Counted from the first letter of the stretch, positions 8,089 to 16,436 are shown. The stretch is 21,770 nt of DNA from an uncultured Bacteroidota bacterium (GCA_938008665.1 CALLKA010000055.1:1-21770); one strand, 5' to 3'. Translations and numbers: made by a program. The notes: generated by a model from the sequence alone, not told the origin.

Positions 8089-8096
8089 CAAAAATA
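8089..8096 (-). promoter_or_regulatory. Candidate -7 box (TATTTTTG) for the nfu gene
   Basis: Match to TAnnTTTG on the minus strand, 27 bp before the ATG at 8061. A TTG lies 15 bp further upstream (8112-8114), a short but possible spacing. It supports the downstream ATG over the TTG at 8091. Confidence 0.45.
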
Positions 8097-8106
8097 ATCA
8101 AAAATG

Positions 8107-8129
8107 AGGGTCAACGAGGCGTTTGCCCT
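8107..8129 (-). terminator. Possible terminator after uvrD
   Basis: On the minus strand AGGGCAAAC and GTTGACCCT can pair (two internal mismatches, loop GCCTC), followed by CATTTTTGATTATTTTTG. It lies between the uvrD stop and the nfu promoter, as expected for a terminator, but the stem is imperfect. Confidence 0.35.
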
Positions 8130-8169
8130 AATCTGGCCTATATTTTTCCGATATCGACAAAGTAGAAAA

Positions 8170-10506
8170 CTATGGAATGATGCTCAATTTGGCATAATTC
8201 AGCATAATCTTCTTCTCTCCGTTTTTATCAAATAGGATTAATGCGATTGGATTATGCGCGGAACCTTCAATTTCTTTGATTACACCAAACCCAAATTTTT
8301 GATGTTCAATCTTCATGCCTGCTTCTAAATCAGAAGGGTCGGCAGCAGTGAAATTTTCGGAAGGAATATGGTTTTTATTCAATGTACTTGGAGGCGCTAC
8401 CGGCATATAGCTTGGTTTGCTTGGCTTGTTGTCGCTATTTAATTTAGCCTTAGGCTCACTCCATCCTTTGGTATTGCCACCATGTATACGATCATAAGCA
8501 TTACCCCAGCCGGAACTTTGGTTACGCGCCCCACCACCTGCACTTGATTTGTCAATTTTATCCTCAGGCATCTCCTCAATAAATCGACTTGGATCATTTT
8601 GTACTAATTGTCCAAAACGATACCTTGAATTTGCATGGCTTAACCATAAATGTCTTTTTGCACGAGTCACTGCTACATAAAACAATCTTCTTTCTTCTTC
8701 CAGTTCCTCTCTGGTATTTACGCTCATCCCACTTGGAAATAAGGTTTCTTCTAAACCCACCACAAACACACAGGCAAATTCTAAACCTTTCGCCGCGTGC
8801 ACCGTCATTAACTTTACGGAATCTGCTTCATTCTTATCATTGTCTGCATCCGTGATTAAAGTAATTTGTTGTAGGTAGGCGCCTAACCCCTTATCGCCTT
8901 GTTCCCCATCTTCATTGCTTGGACTTTCGGTCCATTCTTTAATGGAGTTCAATAACTCTTGTATATTTTCATAACGCGCTAAACCTTCGGTCGATTTATC
9001 ATTAAATAATTCTTTGACAATATTGGTATGCTTACCCACTTGCACTGCAACATCATAAGCATTGTGCTTAGTGAGTTGATTTTGAAAATATTTGATCATG
9101 GTCACAAACTCCTCAATTGCAGTGAGTGTGCCCGCTTTAAATCCAAAAGCTTTTGCTTTTTCTAATACTTCGTAAAAAGTAATATTTTGTTCACCCGCTA
9201 TGACCAAACATTTTTCAACCGTCGTTTTTCCAATGCCTCTTGCAGGATAATTAATAATTCTTTTTAATCCTTCTTCGTCCTTGGTGTTTGCAATTATTCT
9301 TAAGTAAGCAATATAATCCTTGATTTCCTTTCTTTGATAAAAGCTAAGCCCACCGTATATCTTATAAGGGATACCCGTGCGTCTTAAGCTTTCCTCGAAT
9401 GACCTACTTTGTGCATTGGTGCGATATAAAATGGCGAAGTCATTATTGTAAAAATGATTTCTTAATTTATTTTCTTGAATTGCATCAGCAACAAATTTTC
9501 CTTCCTCATTGTCGGTCATAGTTCTAACCAACTTAATTTTTTCACCCTCCTCATTTTCAGTCCACAAATTTTTTGGAATTTGTCCCTGGTTATTTTTTAT
9601 CACATGATTCGCTACTTCCAAGATGGAAGCACTGCTTCGATAGTTTTGTTCCAACTTCACCAATTTAACATCATCATAATCCTTTTGAAACTGTAATATG
9701 TTTTCAATGGTTGCACCTCTAAAACTATAAATACTTTGTGCATCATCACCCACCACACAAATATTTTCATGAACTGCGGCTAATAGTTTTGCAATTTGAT
9801 ACTGCACTGGATTGGTATCCTGGTACTCATCAATTAATAAATATTTAAACTTGTGTTGGTATTTGTGAAGCACTTCAGGGTAGTCGCGCAAAAGCTCATG
9901 CATTTTAAACAGTAGATCATCAAAATCCATCGCACCATTTTTAAAACAGCGTGCTACATAGGAAGCATAAATTTCACCAATCGCTGGACGCTTTGATCTT
10001 GCATCCTCTTGTTGAATCATGGTGTTGGAATTATATTCCACTGGACCAATCAATGCATTTTTTGCGGAAGAGATACGGTTGTGTACAATATTCGGTTTGT
10101 AGTGTTTGTCATCCAAGCCCATATCATTAATCACCGCTTTTAAAACTGATCTAGAATCGTCCGTATCATAAATGGTAAAGCTTTGCGGGTAGCCCAATTT
10201 ACTAGCTTCTGATCGAAGCAATCTTGCAAATACGCTGTGAAAAGTACCAATATATAAGTTGCGTGCTTCGGTATTACCTAAGGTTTTTTCGACACGCTCT
10301 TTCATTTCCTTAGCGGCCTTATTCGTAAAAGTAAGGGCCAATATATTAAAAGAATCTACGCCACTATTCATTAAGTGTGCAATCCTACTCGTTAATACTT
10401 TTGTTTTACCGCTGCCCGCGCCAGCAATAATCATTAATGGGCCATTCATATGGGTAACGGCCTCTTTTTGCTGTTCATTTAAACCTTGTAAATACGCTTG
10501 CATCAT
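8170..10506 (-). CDS. uvrD: ATP-dependent 3'-5' DNA helicase, UvrD/PcrA type
   Basis: A 778-residue superfamily 1A helicase for nucleotide excision repair, mismatch repair and clearing replication blocks. It opens with the Q-motif region LNEQQKEAV (residues 9-17) and Walker A AGAGSGKT (28-35). TFTNKAAKEM, the Walker B box DEYQD (226-230), QSIYSFRGA (257-265), QNYRS (287-291), TVHAAKGLEF and EERRLFYVAVTRAKR follow. The C-terminal ~45 residues (GMKIEHQKFGFGVI) match the PcrA/UvrD C-terminal domain that contacts RNA polymerase in other bacteria; a Gly/Ser/Asn-rich linker precedes it. Length is typical. Two consecutive ATGs (10506, 10503) are possible starts. I prefer UvrD/PcrA over Rep because of this C-terminus. 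Confidence 0.95.
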   Translation of the reverse strand: MMQAYLQGLNEQQKEAVTHMNGPLMIIAGAGSGKTKVLTSRIAHLMNSGVDSFNILALTFTNKAAKEMKERVEKTLGNTEARNLYIGTFHSVFARLLRSEASKLGYPQSFTIYDTDDSRSVLKAVINDMGLDDKHYKPNIVHNRISSAKNALIGPVEYNSNTMIQQEDARSKRPAIGEIYASYVARCFKNGAMDFDDLLFKMHELLRDYPEVLHKYQHKFKYLLIDEYQDTNPVQYQIAKLLAAVHENICVVGDDAQSIYSFRGATIENILQFQKDYDDVKLVKLEQNYRSSASILEVANHVIKNNQGQIPKNLWTENEEGEKIKLVRTMTDNEEGKFVADAIQENKLRNHFYNNDFAILYRTNAQSRSFEESLRRTGIPYKIYGGLSFYQRKEIKDYIAYLRIIANTKDEEGLKRIINYPARGIGKTTVEKCLVIAGEQNITFYEVLEKAKAFGFKAGTLTAIEEFVTMIKYFQNQLTKHNAYDVAVQVGKHTNIVKELFNDKSTEGLARYENIQELLNSIKEWTESPSNEDGEQGDKGLGAYLQQITLITDADNDKNEADSVKLMTVHAAKGLEFACVFVVGLEETLFPSGMSVNTREELEEERRLFYVAVTRAKRHLWLSHANSRYRFGQLVQNDPSRFIEEMPEDKIDKSSAGGGARNQSSGWGNAYDRIHGGNTKGWSEPKAKLNSDNKPSKPSYMPVAPPSTLNKNHIPSENFTAADPSDLEAGMKIEHQKFGFGVIKEIEGSAHNPIALILFDKNGEKKIMLNYAKLSIIP

Positions 10507-10507
10507 T

Positions 10508-10515
10508 CAAAGATA
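10508..10515 (-). promoter_or_regulatory. Possible -7 box (TATCTTTG) touching the uvrD start codon
   Basis: A TAnnTTTG match one base upstream of the first uvrD ATG. If used, the transcript would start at about 10502-10503 and be leaderless, with the second ATG as start. No TTG is at -33 distance, so chance is a real alternative. Confidence 0.25.
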
Positions 10516-10565
10516 CGACGAGTTCCTACATTTATGGAAGATGGGGAAAAACAAAAACAAATAAA

Positions 10566-10594
10566 AACCCCCGCACCTAAAAAGTGCAGGGGTT
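10566..10594 (-). terminator. Rho-independent terminator of the OmpA-like gene
   Basis: An 11-bp stem with one mismatch (AACCCCCGCAC, 10566-10576, with GTGCAGGGGTT, 10584-10594) and loop CTAAAAA. On the minus strand it is followed by TTTTTATTTGTTTTTG, a good U-tract. It separates the OmpA-like gene from uvrD. Confidence 0.75.
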
Positions 10595-10652
10595 AAATAT
10601 TGAAAATAATATATGAAAACCGCTTTCTACTAAAAGCTTATTCCATATTTAA

Positions 10653-11543
10653 TTATTTTTTCTCTAATAATTTAAAGAATTGATCTAATTGAGGTAAAAT
10701 TACAATTCTAGTTCTGCGGTTAGCAGCTCTGTTTGCAGCAGAATTGTTTTCAGCTACAGGAATGTATTCTCCTCTTCCAGCTGCAGTCATGCGCTTTGGA
10801 TCAATGCCATATTTTTCTTGTAATAATCTAACAATCGTAGTTGCACGCTTAACACTTAAATCCCAGTTGTCTTCCATTACATTGTCAGATCCTAATAATT
10901 GTTTAGAATCAGTATGTCCTTCCACCATGAATTCAATATTTGGTTGTGCTGCTAATACTTTAGCAACCTTACCTAATACCACTGTTGCTTTGTCAGTAAT
11001 GGAGAAGCTTCCGCTTTTGAATAATAATTTATCAGAAATGTCAACATAAACAACTCCCTTTTCAACTTTGATATTAATATCATCGTCATTCAAATCACCG
11101 ATAGCACCTTTTAAGTTCATCACCAATGCCATGTTCATTGAATCCTTACGTGCCATAGATCCTTGTAAAGTTTGAATATAAGAATCCTTTGCACCAATAT
11201 TTTCTAAAGATTTTTTAATGCTCTCTGCTTGTGCACCCGATACTACAGACATATCTTGTAGTTGGTTTAAAACCACATTGTTATTTTTCTTTAAAAACTC
11301 AATTTGTTTATTTAAGTCATCAATAGTAGACTGCATTGTTTTTGAAACAAAGTTTGATTTATCAGTTTCGTTTTTTGCTTTTGCAGCTTGATCTTGTGCA
11401 TCACGGTATTTACCTTGTAATTCAGCATAAGCACCATTTAATTGACCGTACTTTGCTTCTGCTTCTTGTAATTTTTTAGGGCTAACGCAAGAATAAGCAC
11501 CAAGACTAATAATAGCAAGCGCTAAAAAAATTCTACTTTTCAT
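10653..11543 (-). CDS. OmpA-family peptidoglycan-binding lipoprotein with coiled coil
   Basis: A 296-residue outer-membrane protein likely tethering the membrane to the cell wall. The signal peptide ends in a loose lipobox (LGAYSC, Cys19), as is common in Bacteroidota. Residues ~22-125 are heptad-rich, charged and Ala/Lys/Glu/Gln-rich, fitting a long coiled coil. The OmpA C-terminal domain covers ~168-285 with EGHTD (208-212), DLSVKRA (228-234) and the NRRTRI segment (275-280), which supplies the Arg for diaminopimelate binding. There is no transmembrane beta-barrel, so the domain is presented by the lipid anchor and coiled coil, unlike classical OmpA. It has its own promoter and terminator and is probably a single-gene transcript. 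Exact partners are unknown. Confidence 0.9.
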   Translation of the reverse strand: MKSRIFLALAIISLGAYSCVSPKKLQEAEAKYGQLNGAYAELQGKYRDAQDQAAKAKNETDKSNFVSKTMQSTIDDLNKQIEFLKKNNNVVLNQLQDMSVVSGAQAESIKKSLENIGAKDSYIQTLQGSMARKDSMNMALVMNLKGAIGDLNDDDINIKVEKGVVYVDISDKLLFKSGSFSITDKATVVLGKVAKVLAAQPNIEFMVEGHTDSKQLLGSDNVMEDNWDLSVKRATTIVRLLQEKYGIDPKRMTAAGRGEYIPVAENNSAANRAANRRTRIVILPQLDQFFKLLEKK

Positions 11544-11590
11544 ACTGTATCTGTTTTTATTAATTTATATAATATAGCCAATGGCCAATA

Positions 11591-11620
11591 CAAAAATAAG
11601 CATATAGTTTAGAGTCCAAA
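11591..11620 (-). promoter_or_regulatory. Near-consensus Bacteroidota promoter for the OmpA-like gene
   Basis: On the minus strand TTTG (11617-11620) is followed after 18 bp by TATTTTTG (11591-11598), fitting the Bacteroidota -33 TTTG / -7 TAnnTTTG pattern with near-ideal spacing. The predicted transcript start near 11585 leaves a leader of about 40 bases before the ATG at 11543. This is the best promoter in the window, in keeping with an abundant envelope protein. Confidence 0.7.
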
Positions 11621-11646
11621 AACTATTTTGAAATTTCAGCATTTTC

Positions 11647-12210
11647 TTAACATTCAATATCGCCCGTAATGCTGTATTCTGGCACAAATCCTTTGAAATC
11701 CTTAAAAAAGTCGATTATTTTTCGTTTATCAGCACGTTCGTCGTCAGATAAATAGAAGGGTTCAGTAAATACGACGGTTCTATTAAAAAAGTCCAAGGCC
11801 ACCATGACCACTGGCACGTTTGCTTTTTTTGCAATATGGTAAAATCCAGAGCGTAATTTGTACACCTTCTTTCTGGTACCTTCGGGCGATAAGGCCAAAT
11901 GAAAGGTCTCTTTTTCATTAAATATTTTCACCACTTGCTCTACAAAATTATTATTTTTTGACCGGTCCACTGGGTAACAGCCCAGGTAGTGTAGGATCCA
12001 ACTAAAAGGAGGAACAAAAAGCTCTTTTTTGCCTAAAAATCGAATAAATTCAAAATGCATTTTTTTCCTAACAGCCAATCCTAAAAAAAAGTCGGTACTA
12101 TGGGTGTGCGGGGCAACAATATAAACCGCTTTTTTAAGTTCAAAAGGGAATCTTCCTTTTGTTTTCCATCCCTTTACTGTGAAAAACCACCAAGCAATTA
12201 GTTGTTGCAT
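11647..12210 (-). CDS. PlsC-like 1-acyl-glycerol-3-phosphate acyltransferase family protein
   Basis: A 187-residue member of the glycerophospholipid acyltransferase family, probably bound to the inner membrane face. The catalytic HX4D motif is HTHSTD (His35 to Asp40) and the acceptor-phosphate motif is PEGTR (109-113); KKELFVPPF (61-69) corresponds to the family's block II. It is shorter than E. coli PlsC (about 245 residues) and lacks an obvious N-terminal membrane anchor beyond the hydrophobic LIAWWFF. Such short forms are common in Bacteroidota, and their acceptor may be lysophosphatidic acid or another lipid such as an ornithine/aminolipid precursor, which the sequence cannot decide. It stands alone on the minus strand with 142 bp before mnmH. 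Confidence 0.85.
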   Translation of the reverse strand: MQQLIAWWFFTVKGWKTKGRFPFELKKAVYIVAPHTHSTDFFLGLAVRKKMHFEFIRFLGKKELFVPPFSWILHYLGCYPVDRSKNNNFVEQVVKIFNEKETFHLALSPEGTRKKVYKLRSGFYHIAKKANVPVVMVALDFFNRTVVFTEPFYLSDDERADKRKIIDFFKDFKGFVPEYSITGDIEC

Positions 12211-12352
12211 AAATTATAACTTAAAAATGATTCCACCTCCAATCCTGCCGGTTATAACATTTTAATGTTTTGACAACCCAATAAATAATATGCTATAACA
12301 AAATAAAGATACTTCATCTTGGTTATTATAAATAGGATTAATATCAGTTAAT

Positions 12353-13402
12353 TTATCGTTTCTCCACCAAAATGGCGTTGTTGATTGGGTCCACTTTTTC
12401 TGCATTGAATTGTTGCACCAGTAATTTTGGTGGGGAAGCACTTAGGGTATTTTTTTCATACCAGCGATCATAGTATTTAAGTAAAATTGCAAATGCAGCA
12501 ATAATATTATTGTCATTAAAAAGTTGCACAGCATTTCTAGTTTCTAATCCGCCCAATCTTTTTTGTATTCTTACTGTGGCATCAATTAATAGTTGCACAT
12601 CATAACCGCCATAGCCCTGTACAATAAAATTTAATCTTTCTTCAAAAGGGATAATAATAAAATGACAAACACTATTTCGCATTTGTATAAAAAAGGAGGT
12701 AGGGATCATTACAAGTCCAATACGTTGGCTTTCATCTTCGACCCAAAAAGGTTCATTGGTTTTATTATTAAAAAGCGCAGTTGCTAATTTATTTTCAAAC
12801 ATCTCCTGTGAAGGTTGTACCGCTTGTCCAATGGCGCCAAATGCAGATCCTTTGTGATTGGCCAATCCTTCTAAGTCAATGACCGTAATATTTCTTTGAT
12901 GTAATGCGTGTAAAATTTCTGTTTTTCCTGAACCTGTAAATCCCCCCAACACTTTGATGGGATATTCCTTAACAAATTGATTTAATACCCAATTTCGATA
13001 TGCTTTGTAACCACCGGTTAGCTGATATACCTTGTAACCATATAAGTCTAATAACCAGGCTACGGCTGCGCTTCGCATGCCACCCCTCCAGCAATGCACA
13101 ATAATAGCGGGCTTTGTTGTATTCGCTCCTTGTTGTTTTTCGCTGACCCATTTTTCAACTGTTTCAATCATGGGAAGTAACTTGGTTCCAAAAAGCGGTA
13201 AGCCAACTTTTATCGCCTCCTCACTGCTTTGTTTTTTATAAGTAGTACCAATAATGGCACGTTCTTCATTGGTAAATAAAGGAAGATTTAAAGCCGATAC
13301 AATATGTGCATGATCAAATTCGCCTGGGCTTCTGACATCAATAATAAGTGAACTAGGCGCTTGATTTATAAAGTCATCAATATCTATTTTTTGTACCGCC
13401 AT
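12353..13402 (-). CDS. mnmH: tRNA 2-selenouridine synthase
   Basis: A 349-residue enzyme (MnmH, also SelU/YbbB) that replaces the sulfur of 2-thiouridine at the tRNA wobble position with selenium from selenophosphate, by way of a geranylated intermediate in studied examples. The N-terminal rhodanese domain holds IDVRSPGEFDHAHI (21-34) and the active-site Cys104 in HCWRGGMRS (103-111). A P-loop GGFTGSGKTE begins the C-terminal half (153-162). The size fits E. coli MnmH (364 residues). It needs SelD elsewhere in the genome, so its presence predicts selenium use. It lies 2 bp behind the glycosyltransferase stop (TAATTATG), so translation is very likely coupled. Confidence 0.95.
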   Translation of the reverse strand: MAVQKIDIDDFINQAPSSLIIDVRSPGEFDHAHIVSALNLPLFTNEERAIIGTTYKKQSSEEAIKVGLPLFGTKLLPMIETVEKWVSEKQQGANTTKPAIIVHCWRGGMRSAAVAWLLDLYGYKVYQLTGGYKAYRNWVLNQFVKEYPIKVLGGFTGSGKTEILHALHQRNITVIDLEGLANHKGSAFGAIGQAVQPSQEMFENKLATALFNNKTNEPFWVEDESQRIGLVMIPTSFFIQMRNSVCHFIIIPFEERLNFIVQGYGGYDVQLLIDATVRIQKRLGGLETRNAVQLFNDNNIIAAFAILLKYYDRWYEKNTLSASPPKLLVQQFNAEKVDPINNAILVEKR

Positions 13403-13404
13403 AA

Positions 13405-14499
13405 TTATAAAGTTAATTGCTTTATGGCAGTTTCAAGTGCTTCTATAGAAAAATTTGTAAACGGCGGTTTGATATAATTAAATCGACTTGCTTCATTTAA
13501 GGCAACACTTAATTTAAAATCAGTTTGATTATAACAAAGTGCCCATTTTTTTTCCTGCCATATTTTTCCTAATAATATTTGCTCAGTTTGTCCTGGTGTT
13601 GGTATTAGTATTAATTTTTTTTCAAATGGAATTAATTCCATGAGTGTTGTATACCCACCTCTGCAAATGATATACTCAGCTCGATTAATTTCCTTTACTA
13701 AGTCGGCGCCTGACAAATGCGGATACTTAGTTGCATTTTCATTTTGTTGAAATGCTTCATTTACTTTAGGCGTGCCAGCTACCACCGTAAATTTTAAATG
13801 TAATTGATTGCCCTTGGTCCACAATAAATTTTCAAGTAGGGTTCGTTGTGGTTCGGGGCCTGATACAATTCCTAAAAACGAAATCGGTTCATGACTTGTA
13901 CGCGTCTCCTTATGATCATATTGTTTTAATCTTGACAAACAACCCATATACCATATGGGTATACTAGGTTTTAATTTTGTATTGGCTAAAATTCCAGATA
14001 AATTATTTTCTCCTTCCATGTCTGGAATCCAACAAGCAGTAAATCGCTTAAACCAGGCATACTGTATTTTTTGAAATCCAGGCGTGGCCCAACCATAAGG
14101 CATTTGAAAATTAAGTTGGTGCGTTATAAATACACTAGGCACATTTTTATGATAAAAACCAAATCGATTATCGGAAATGATCATATCAAAATGCAATTCC
14201 TTTTGTTTTTTTTGCAACCAGCGATATTCATGATAAATGCTGTAAATAATTTGGGGTATTTGAAAAAAAATAGCCACAGGCAGTAGGGCGCCTATTTTTG
14301 CATACTTTATTCGGTAGCCTCTTAATTGCAAAAAATGAGCATTGGGCAAGGCTTCGCGTAGGATAGCTTCATGGTATCCTTCTGTGGCGATATATATTTG
14401 ATAGTTTAATTTTTCTAAAGCCTGAATCAGGGGAATACACCGAGTGGCGTGTCCCAAACCCCAATCAATGGGTGATATACAAATTTTGGCCTTATTCAT
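13405..14499 (-). CDS. MurG-like (GT-B, family 28-type) glycosyltransferase
   Basis: A 364-residue GT-B-fold glycosyltransferase. The N-terminal acceptor-side loop SPIDWGLGHATRC (9-21) resembles the GxGH loop of MurG and related enzymes. Its C-terminal half contains ICRGGYTTLMEL (about 277-288) followed by PFEKKLILIPTPGQTEQ, the nucleotide-sugar binding region of the family (RGG...E...P...Q). It is not MurG itself by context, as no mur/fts genes are nearby, and it could act on a lipid or other envelope acceptor. Several hydrophobic/aromatic stretches (IGALLPVAIFFQIPQIIYSIY) suggest membrane association. It is the first gene of a two-gene unit with mnmH, a combination with no obvious functional link. 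Substrate unknown. Confidence 0.8.
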   Translation of the reverse strand: MNKAKICISPIDWGLGHATRCIPLIQALEKLNYQIYIATEGYHEAILREALPNAHFLQLRGYRIKYAKIGALLPVAIFFQIPQIIYSIYHEYRWLQKKQKELHFDMIISDNRFGFYHKNVPSVFITHQLNFQMPYGWATPGFQKIQYAWFKRFTACWIPDMEGENNLSGILANTKLKPSIPIWYMGCLSRLKQYDHKETRTSHEPISFLGIVSGPEPQRTLLENLLWTKGNQLHLKFTVVAGTPKVNEAFQQNENATKYPHLSGADLVKEINRAEYIICRGGYTTLMELIPFEKKLILIPTPGQTEQILLGKIWQEKKWALCYNQTDFKLSVALNEASRFNYIKPPFTNFSIEALETAIKQLTL

Positions 14500-14538
14500 A
14501 AAGCACTAATTTAGTCATTATTATACATGTATAAAATG

Positions 14539-14546
14539 TAAATTTG
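14539..14546 (+). promoter_or_regulatory. Candidate -7 box (TAAATTTG) for the DUF5690 gene
   Basis: TAnnTTTG match on the plus strand in the 79-bp divergent region, 32 bp before the ATG at 14579. No clear TTG at -33. A palindrome ATACATGTAT lies just upstream (14523-14532). Confidence 0.4.
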
Positions 14547-14578
14547 GTTAAGGGAAAAAGGCCTTCAACAAAAGGTCA

Positions 14579-15865
14579 ATGCTACCCATAAATAACACGC
14601 ATATGCCCTTACTGTCAAAAGATAAATCCATTGCACTTTACGCCGCCCTTGTTTCCTTTGGTACCTATGTATTTATTTTTGGTTTTAGAAAATCATTTAC
14701 GGTTTGCACTTTTGATGGACTTAGCTTTGGCCCCATTGCATTTAAGACGGCACTCGTGATTAGTCAAATGTTGGGTTATTTATTAGCCAAGTTTTATGGT
14801 ATTAAATTTATTTCAGGATTACAAAAAGTAAATCGGTATAAAATTATTTTTTTACTCACCGGTATTGCTTGGATGGCTTGGTTATTATTTGCCATTGTGC
14901 CTGCACCTTATAATGTTATCTTTTTATTTTTAAATGGTTTCCCGCTGGGCATGTTATGGGGCGTTGTTTTTTCCTATGTAGAAGGACGCAAAAGCACCGA
15001 TTTTATTGGTGCTGCATTAGCGGTGAGTTTTATCTTTTCCTCCGGCTGGGTAAAGTCAGTCGGTGCTTGGTTAATGGCCCAATATCATGTTACTGAATTT
15101 TGGGTTCCGTTTTTTACTGGATTGGTATTCGCGCTGCCATTAATTATATGTGTGTATGGATTAGAAAAAGTACCGTCACCTTCTGCAGAAGATGAGGCCC
15201 TCAGAACCAAGCGCATACCTATGACTGCATTAGATCGTAAGCAATTATTAAAACAATATTTACCAGGCATTATCGCCTTTGTAGCAATTTATTTATTCGC
15301 AACTATCTTCAGAGATATACGAGATAATTTTTCAGCAGATATGTGGAAAGAAATGGGTTATGGTTCAAAACCAGCAATTTTTACACAAACCGAAATCCCC
15401 ATCACTATTTTTATTTTAGTGATCATTGGCGCGGTTGTTTTTATTAAAAATAGTTTTAAGGCCTTAATGGTCGCACATATTTTTATTTTGTTGGGCTTTA
15501 TATTAGCCGGTGTTTCCACCTATTATTTTACACAACAATTATTAGACCCTTTTTGGTGGATGATTTGGGTAGGGCTCGGGCTATACTTAGTTTACATACC
15601 CTTCAATTCCATCTTCTTTGATCGATTGATTGCTGCATTTTCCATGAAAGGGAATGCAGGCTTCTTTATTTATGTGGCCGACGCTGTGGGCTATGTGGGA
15701 AGCGTAAGCGTTATTCTTATGAAAGAAGGCATGAGTTTACAAATAAAGTGGACCCAGTTTTTTTCACAAAGTGTAATGATACTTTCCTTCGTTGGTGTTT
15801 TTATCACACTTTACGCGATGTATTATTTTTTCTCCAAGGCCAAAACCACCCCGTTAATACAATAA
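14579..15865 (+). CDS. DUF5690 multi-pass membrane protein (MFS-like)
   Basis: A 428-residue inner-membrane protein with about twelve hydrophobic segments in two halves separated by a charged loop near residues 195-225 (SAEDEALRTKRIPM). This is a major-facilitator-like layout. The start of the first membrane segment, FGFRKSFTVCTFDG, followed by ISQMLGYLLAKFYGIKF, is what I recognise as DUF5690, a Bacteroidota-centred family without known function. Two starts are possible: ATG at 14579 or 14603; the second (MPLLSKDKSIALYA) sits closer to the first helix. The 3' end overlaps msrB on the opposite strand by 43 bp. The substrate cannot be inferred from the neighbours. Confidence 0.8.
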   Translation: MLPINNTHMPLLSKDKSIALYAALVSFGTYVFIFGFRKSFTVCTFDGLSFGPIAFKTALVISQMLGYLLAKFYGIKFISGLQKVNRYKIIFLLTGIAWMAWLLFAIVPAPYNVIFLFLNGFPLGMLWGVVFSYVEGRKSTDFIGAALAVSFIFSSGWVKSVGAWLMAQYHVTEFWVPFFTGLVFALPLIICVYGLEKVPSPSAEDEALRTKRIPMTALDRKQLLKQYLPGIIAFVAIYLFATIFRDIRDNFSADMWKEMGYGSKPAIFTQTEIPITIFILVIIGAVVFIKNSFKALMVAHIFILLGFILAGVSTYYFTQQLLDPFWWMIWVGLGLYLVYIPFNSIFFDRLIAAFSMKGNAGFFIYVADAVGYVGSVSVILMKEGMSLQIKWTQFFSQSVMILSFVGVFITLYAMYYFFSKAKTTPLIQ

Positions 15866-16341
15866 CGCAAACCAGTAGGTGGCGGGCCATCTTCAAATAC
15901 ATGACCTAAATGTGCTTTACATTTTCCGCATTGCACTTCGGTACGTGTCATACCGTGCGTATTATCGGGTGTATATATAATGGCACCCTTAGCAATGGGA
16001 TCAAAAAAACTAGGCCAACCACAACCGCTATCAAACTTGGTATCACTTTTAAATAAGGGATTCCCACAAGCAACACAATGATAAGTGCCCACTTCCTTGG
16101 AGGTTTCAAAAGGACTTGAAAACGGACGCTCGGTTCCTTTTTGTCTAGCAACAGCATAAACCTCAGGCGATAATATTTGCTTCCAAACACTATCTGGGAC
16201 AACAACCTTTTCCTTATTGGTAGTAGAATAATAAATGTTTTTAGACATAGAGTTGTTTTTTGTATTGGCTTTATTGCTGGTTTGTGAACAAGCGGTTTGA
16301 CTGATGAAAAGTACCAAAAAAAGTAATTTATACATAGACAT
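15823..16341 (-). CDS. msrB: Peptide-methionine (R)-S-oxide reductase, probable lipoprotein
   Basis: MsrB repairs R-methionine sulfoxide in oxidised proteins. The 172-residue form begins MSMYKLLFLVLF with a lipoprotein signal ending in SQTAC (Cys18), so this copy probably acts in the periplasm, anchored to a membrane. The zinc site is CVAC (Cys89, Cys92) and CGKC (Cys138, Cys141), with GCGWPSF (106-112), HLGHVF and the catalytic Cys161 in RYCINGV. A longer frame from 16371 exists, but it would place a polar stretch ahead of the signal peptide and spans a -7 box; ATG at 16335 is equally possible. The 3' end overlaps the convergent DUF5690 gene. The family call is secure; export rests on the signal sequence. 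Confidence 0.92.
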   Translation of the reverse strand: MSMYKLLFLVLFISQTACSQTSNKANTKNNSMSKNIYYSTTNKEKVVVPDSVWKQILSPEVYAVARQKGTERPFSSPFETSKEVGTYHCVACGNPLFKSDTKFDSGCGWPSFFDPIAKGAIIYTPDNTHGMTRTEVQCGKCKAHLGHVFEDGPPPTGLRYCINGVVLALEKK

Positions 16342-16352
16342 GATTGTAGTTA

Positions 16353-16360
16353 CAAAAATA
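16353..16360 (-). promoter_or_regulatory. Candidate -7 box (TATTTTTG) for msrB
   Basis: TAnnTTTG match on the minus strand, 11 bp before the ATG at 16341 and downstream of the longer start at 16371. It would give a very short leader and has no TTG at -33, so support is modest. Confidence 0.3.
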
Positions 16361-16402
16361 CTAACAAGCATTCAGATAAATTGTTTAGTTTTTTGGTTTT
16401 TG

Positions 16403-16436
16403 TTGACCAAAATTTTAGGCGAGTTGTGTATATTTG
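16403..16436 (+). promoter_or_regulatory. Promoter of adk
   Basis: TTG (16403-16405), 23-bp spacer, and TATATTTG (16429-16436) fit the -33/-7 pattern of Bacteroidota. The predicted transcript start near 16443 leaves a leader of about 15 bases before the ATG at 16458. Confidence 0.6.

Noticed and set aside
10259..10564. Open frame on the plus strand opposite the uvrD N-terminus
   Set aside because: It is antisense to the conserved helicase motifs, has no recognisable domain and is explained by the codon pattern of uvrD.
12211..12352. Small RNA or gene in the gap between the acyltransferase and mnmH
   Set aside because: I found only a short AACATT/AATGTT palindrome and no promoter, terminator or coding pattern strong enough to claim a feature.
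16342..16371. Longer MsrB from the ATG at 16371
   Set aside because: It would put an extra segment ahead of a typical lipoprotein signal peptide and start upstream of a -7 promoter match.
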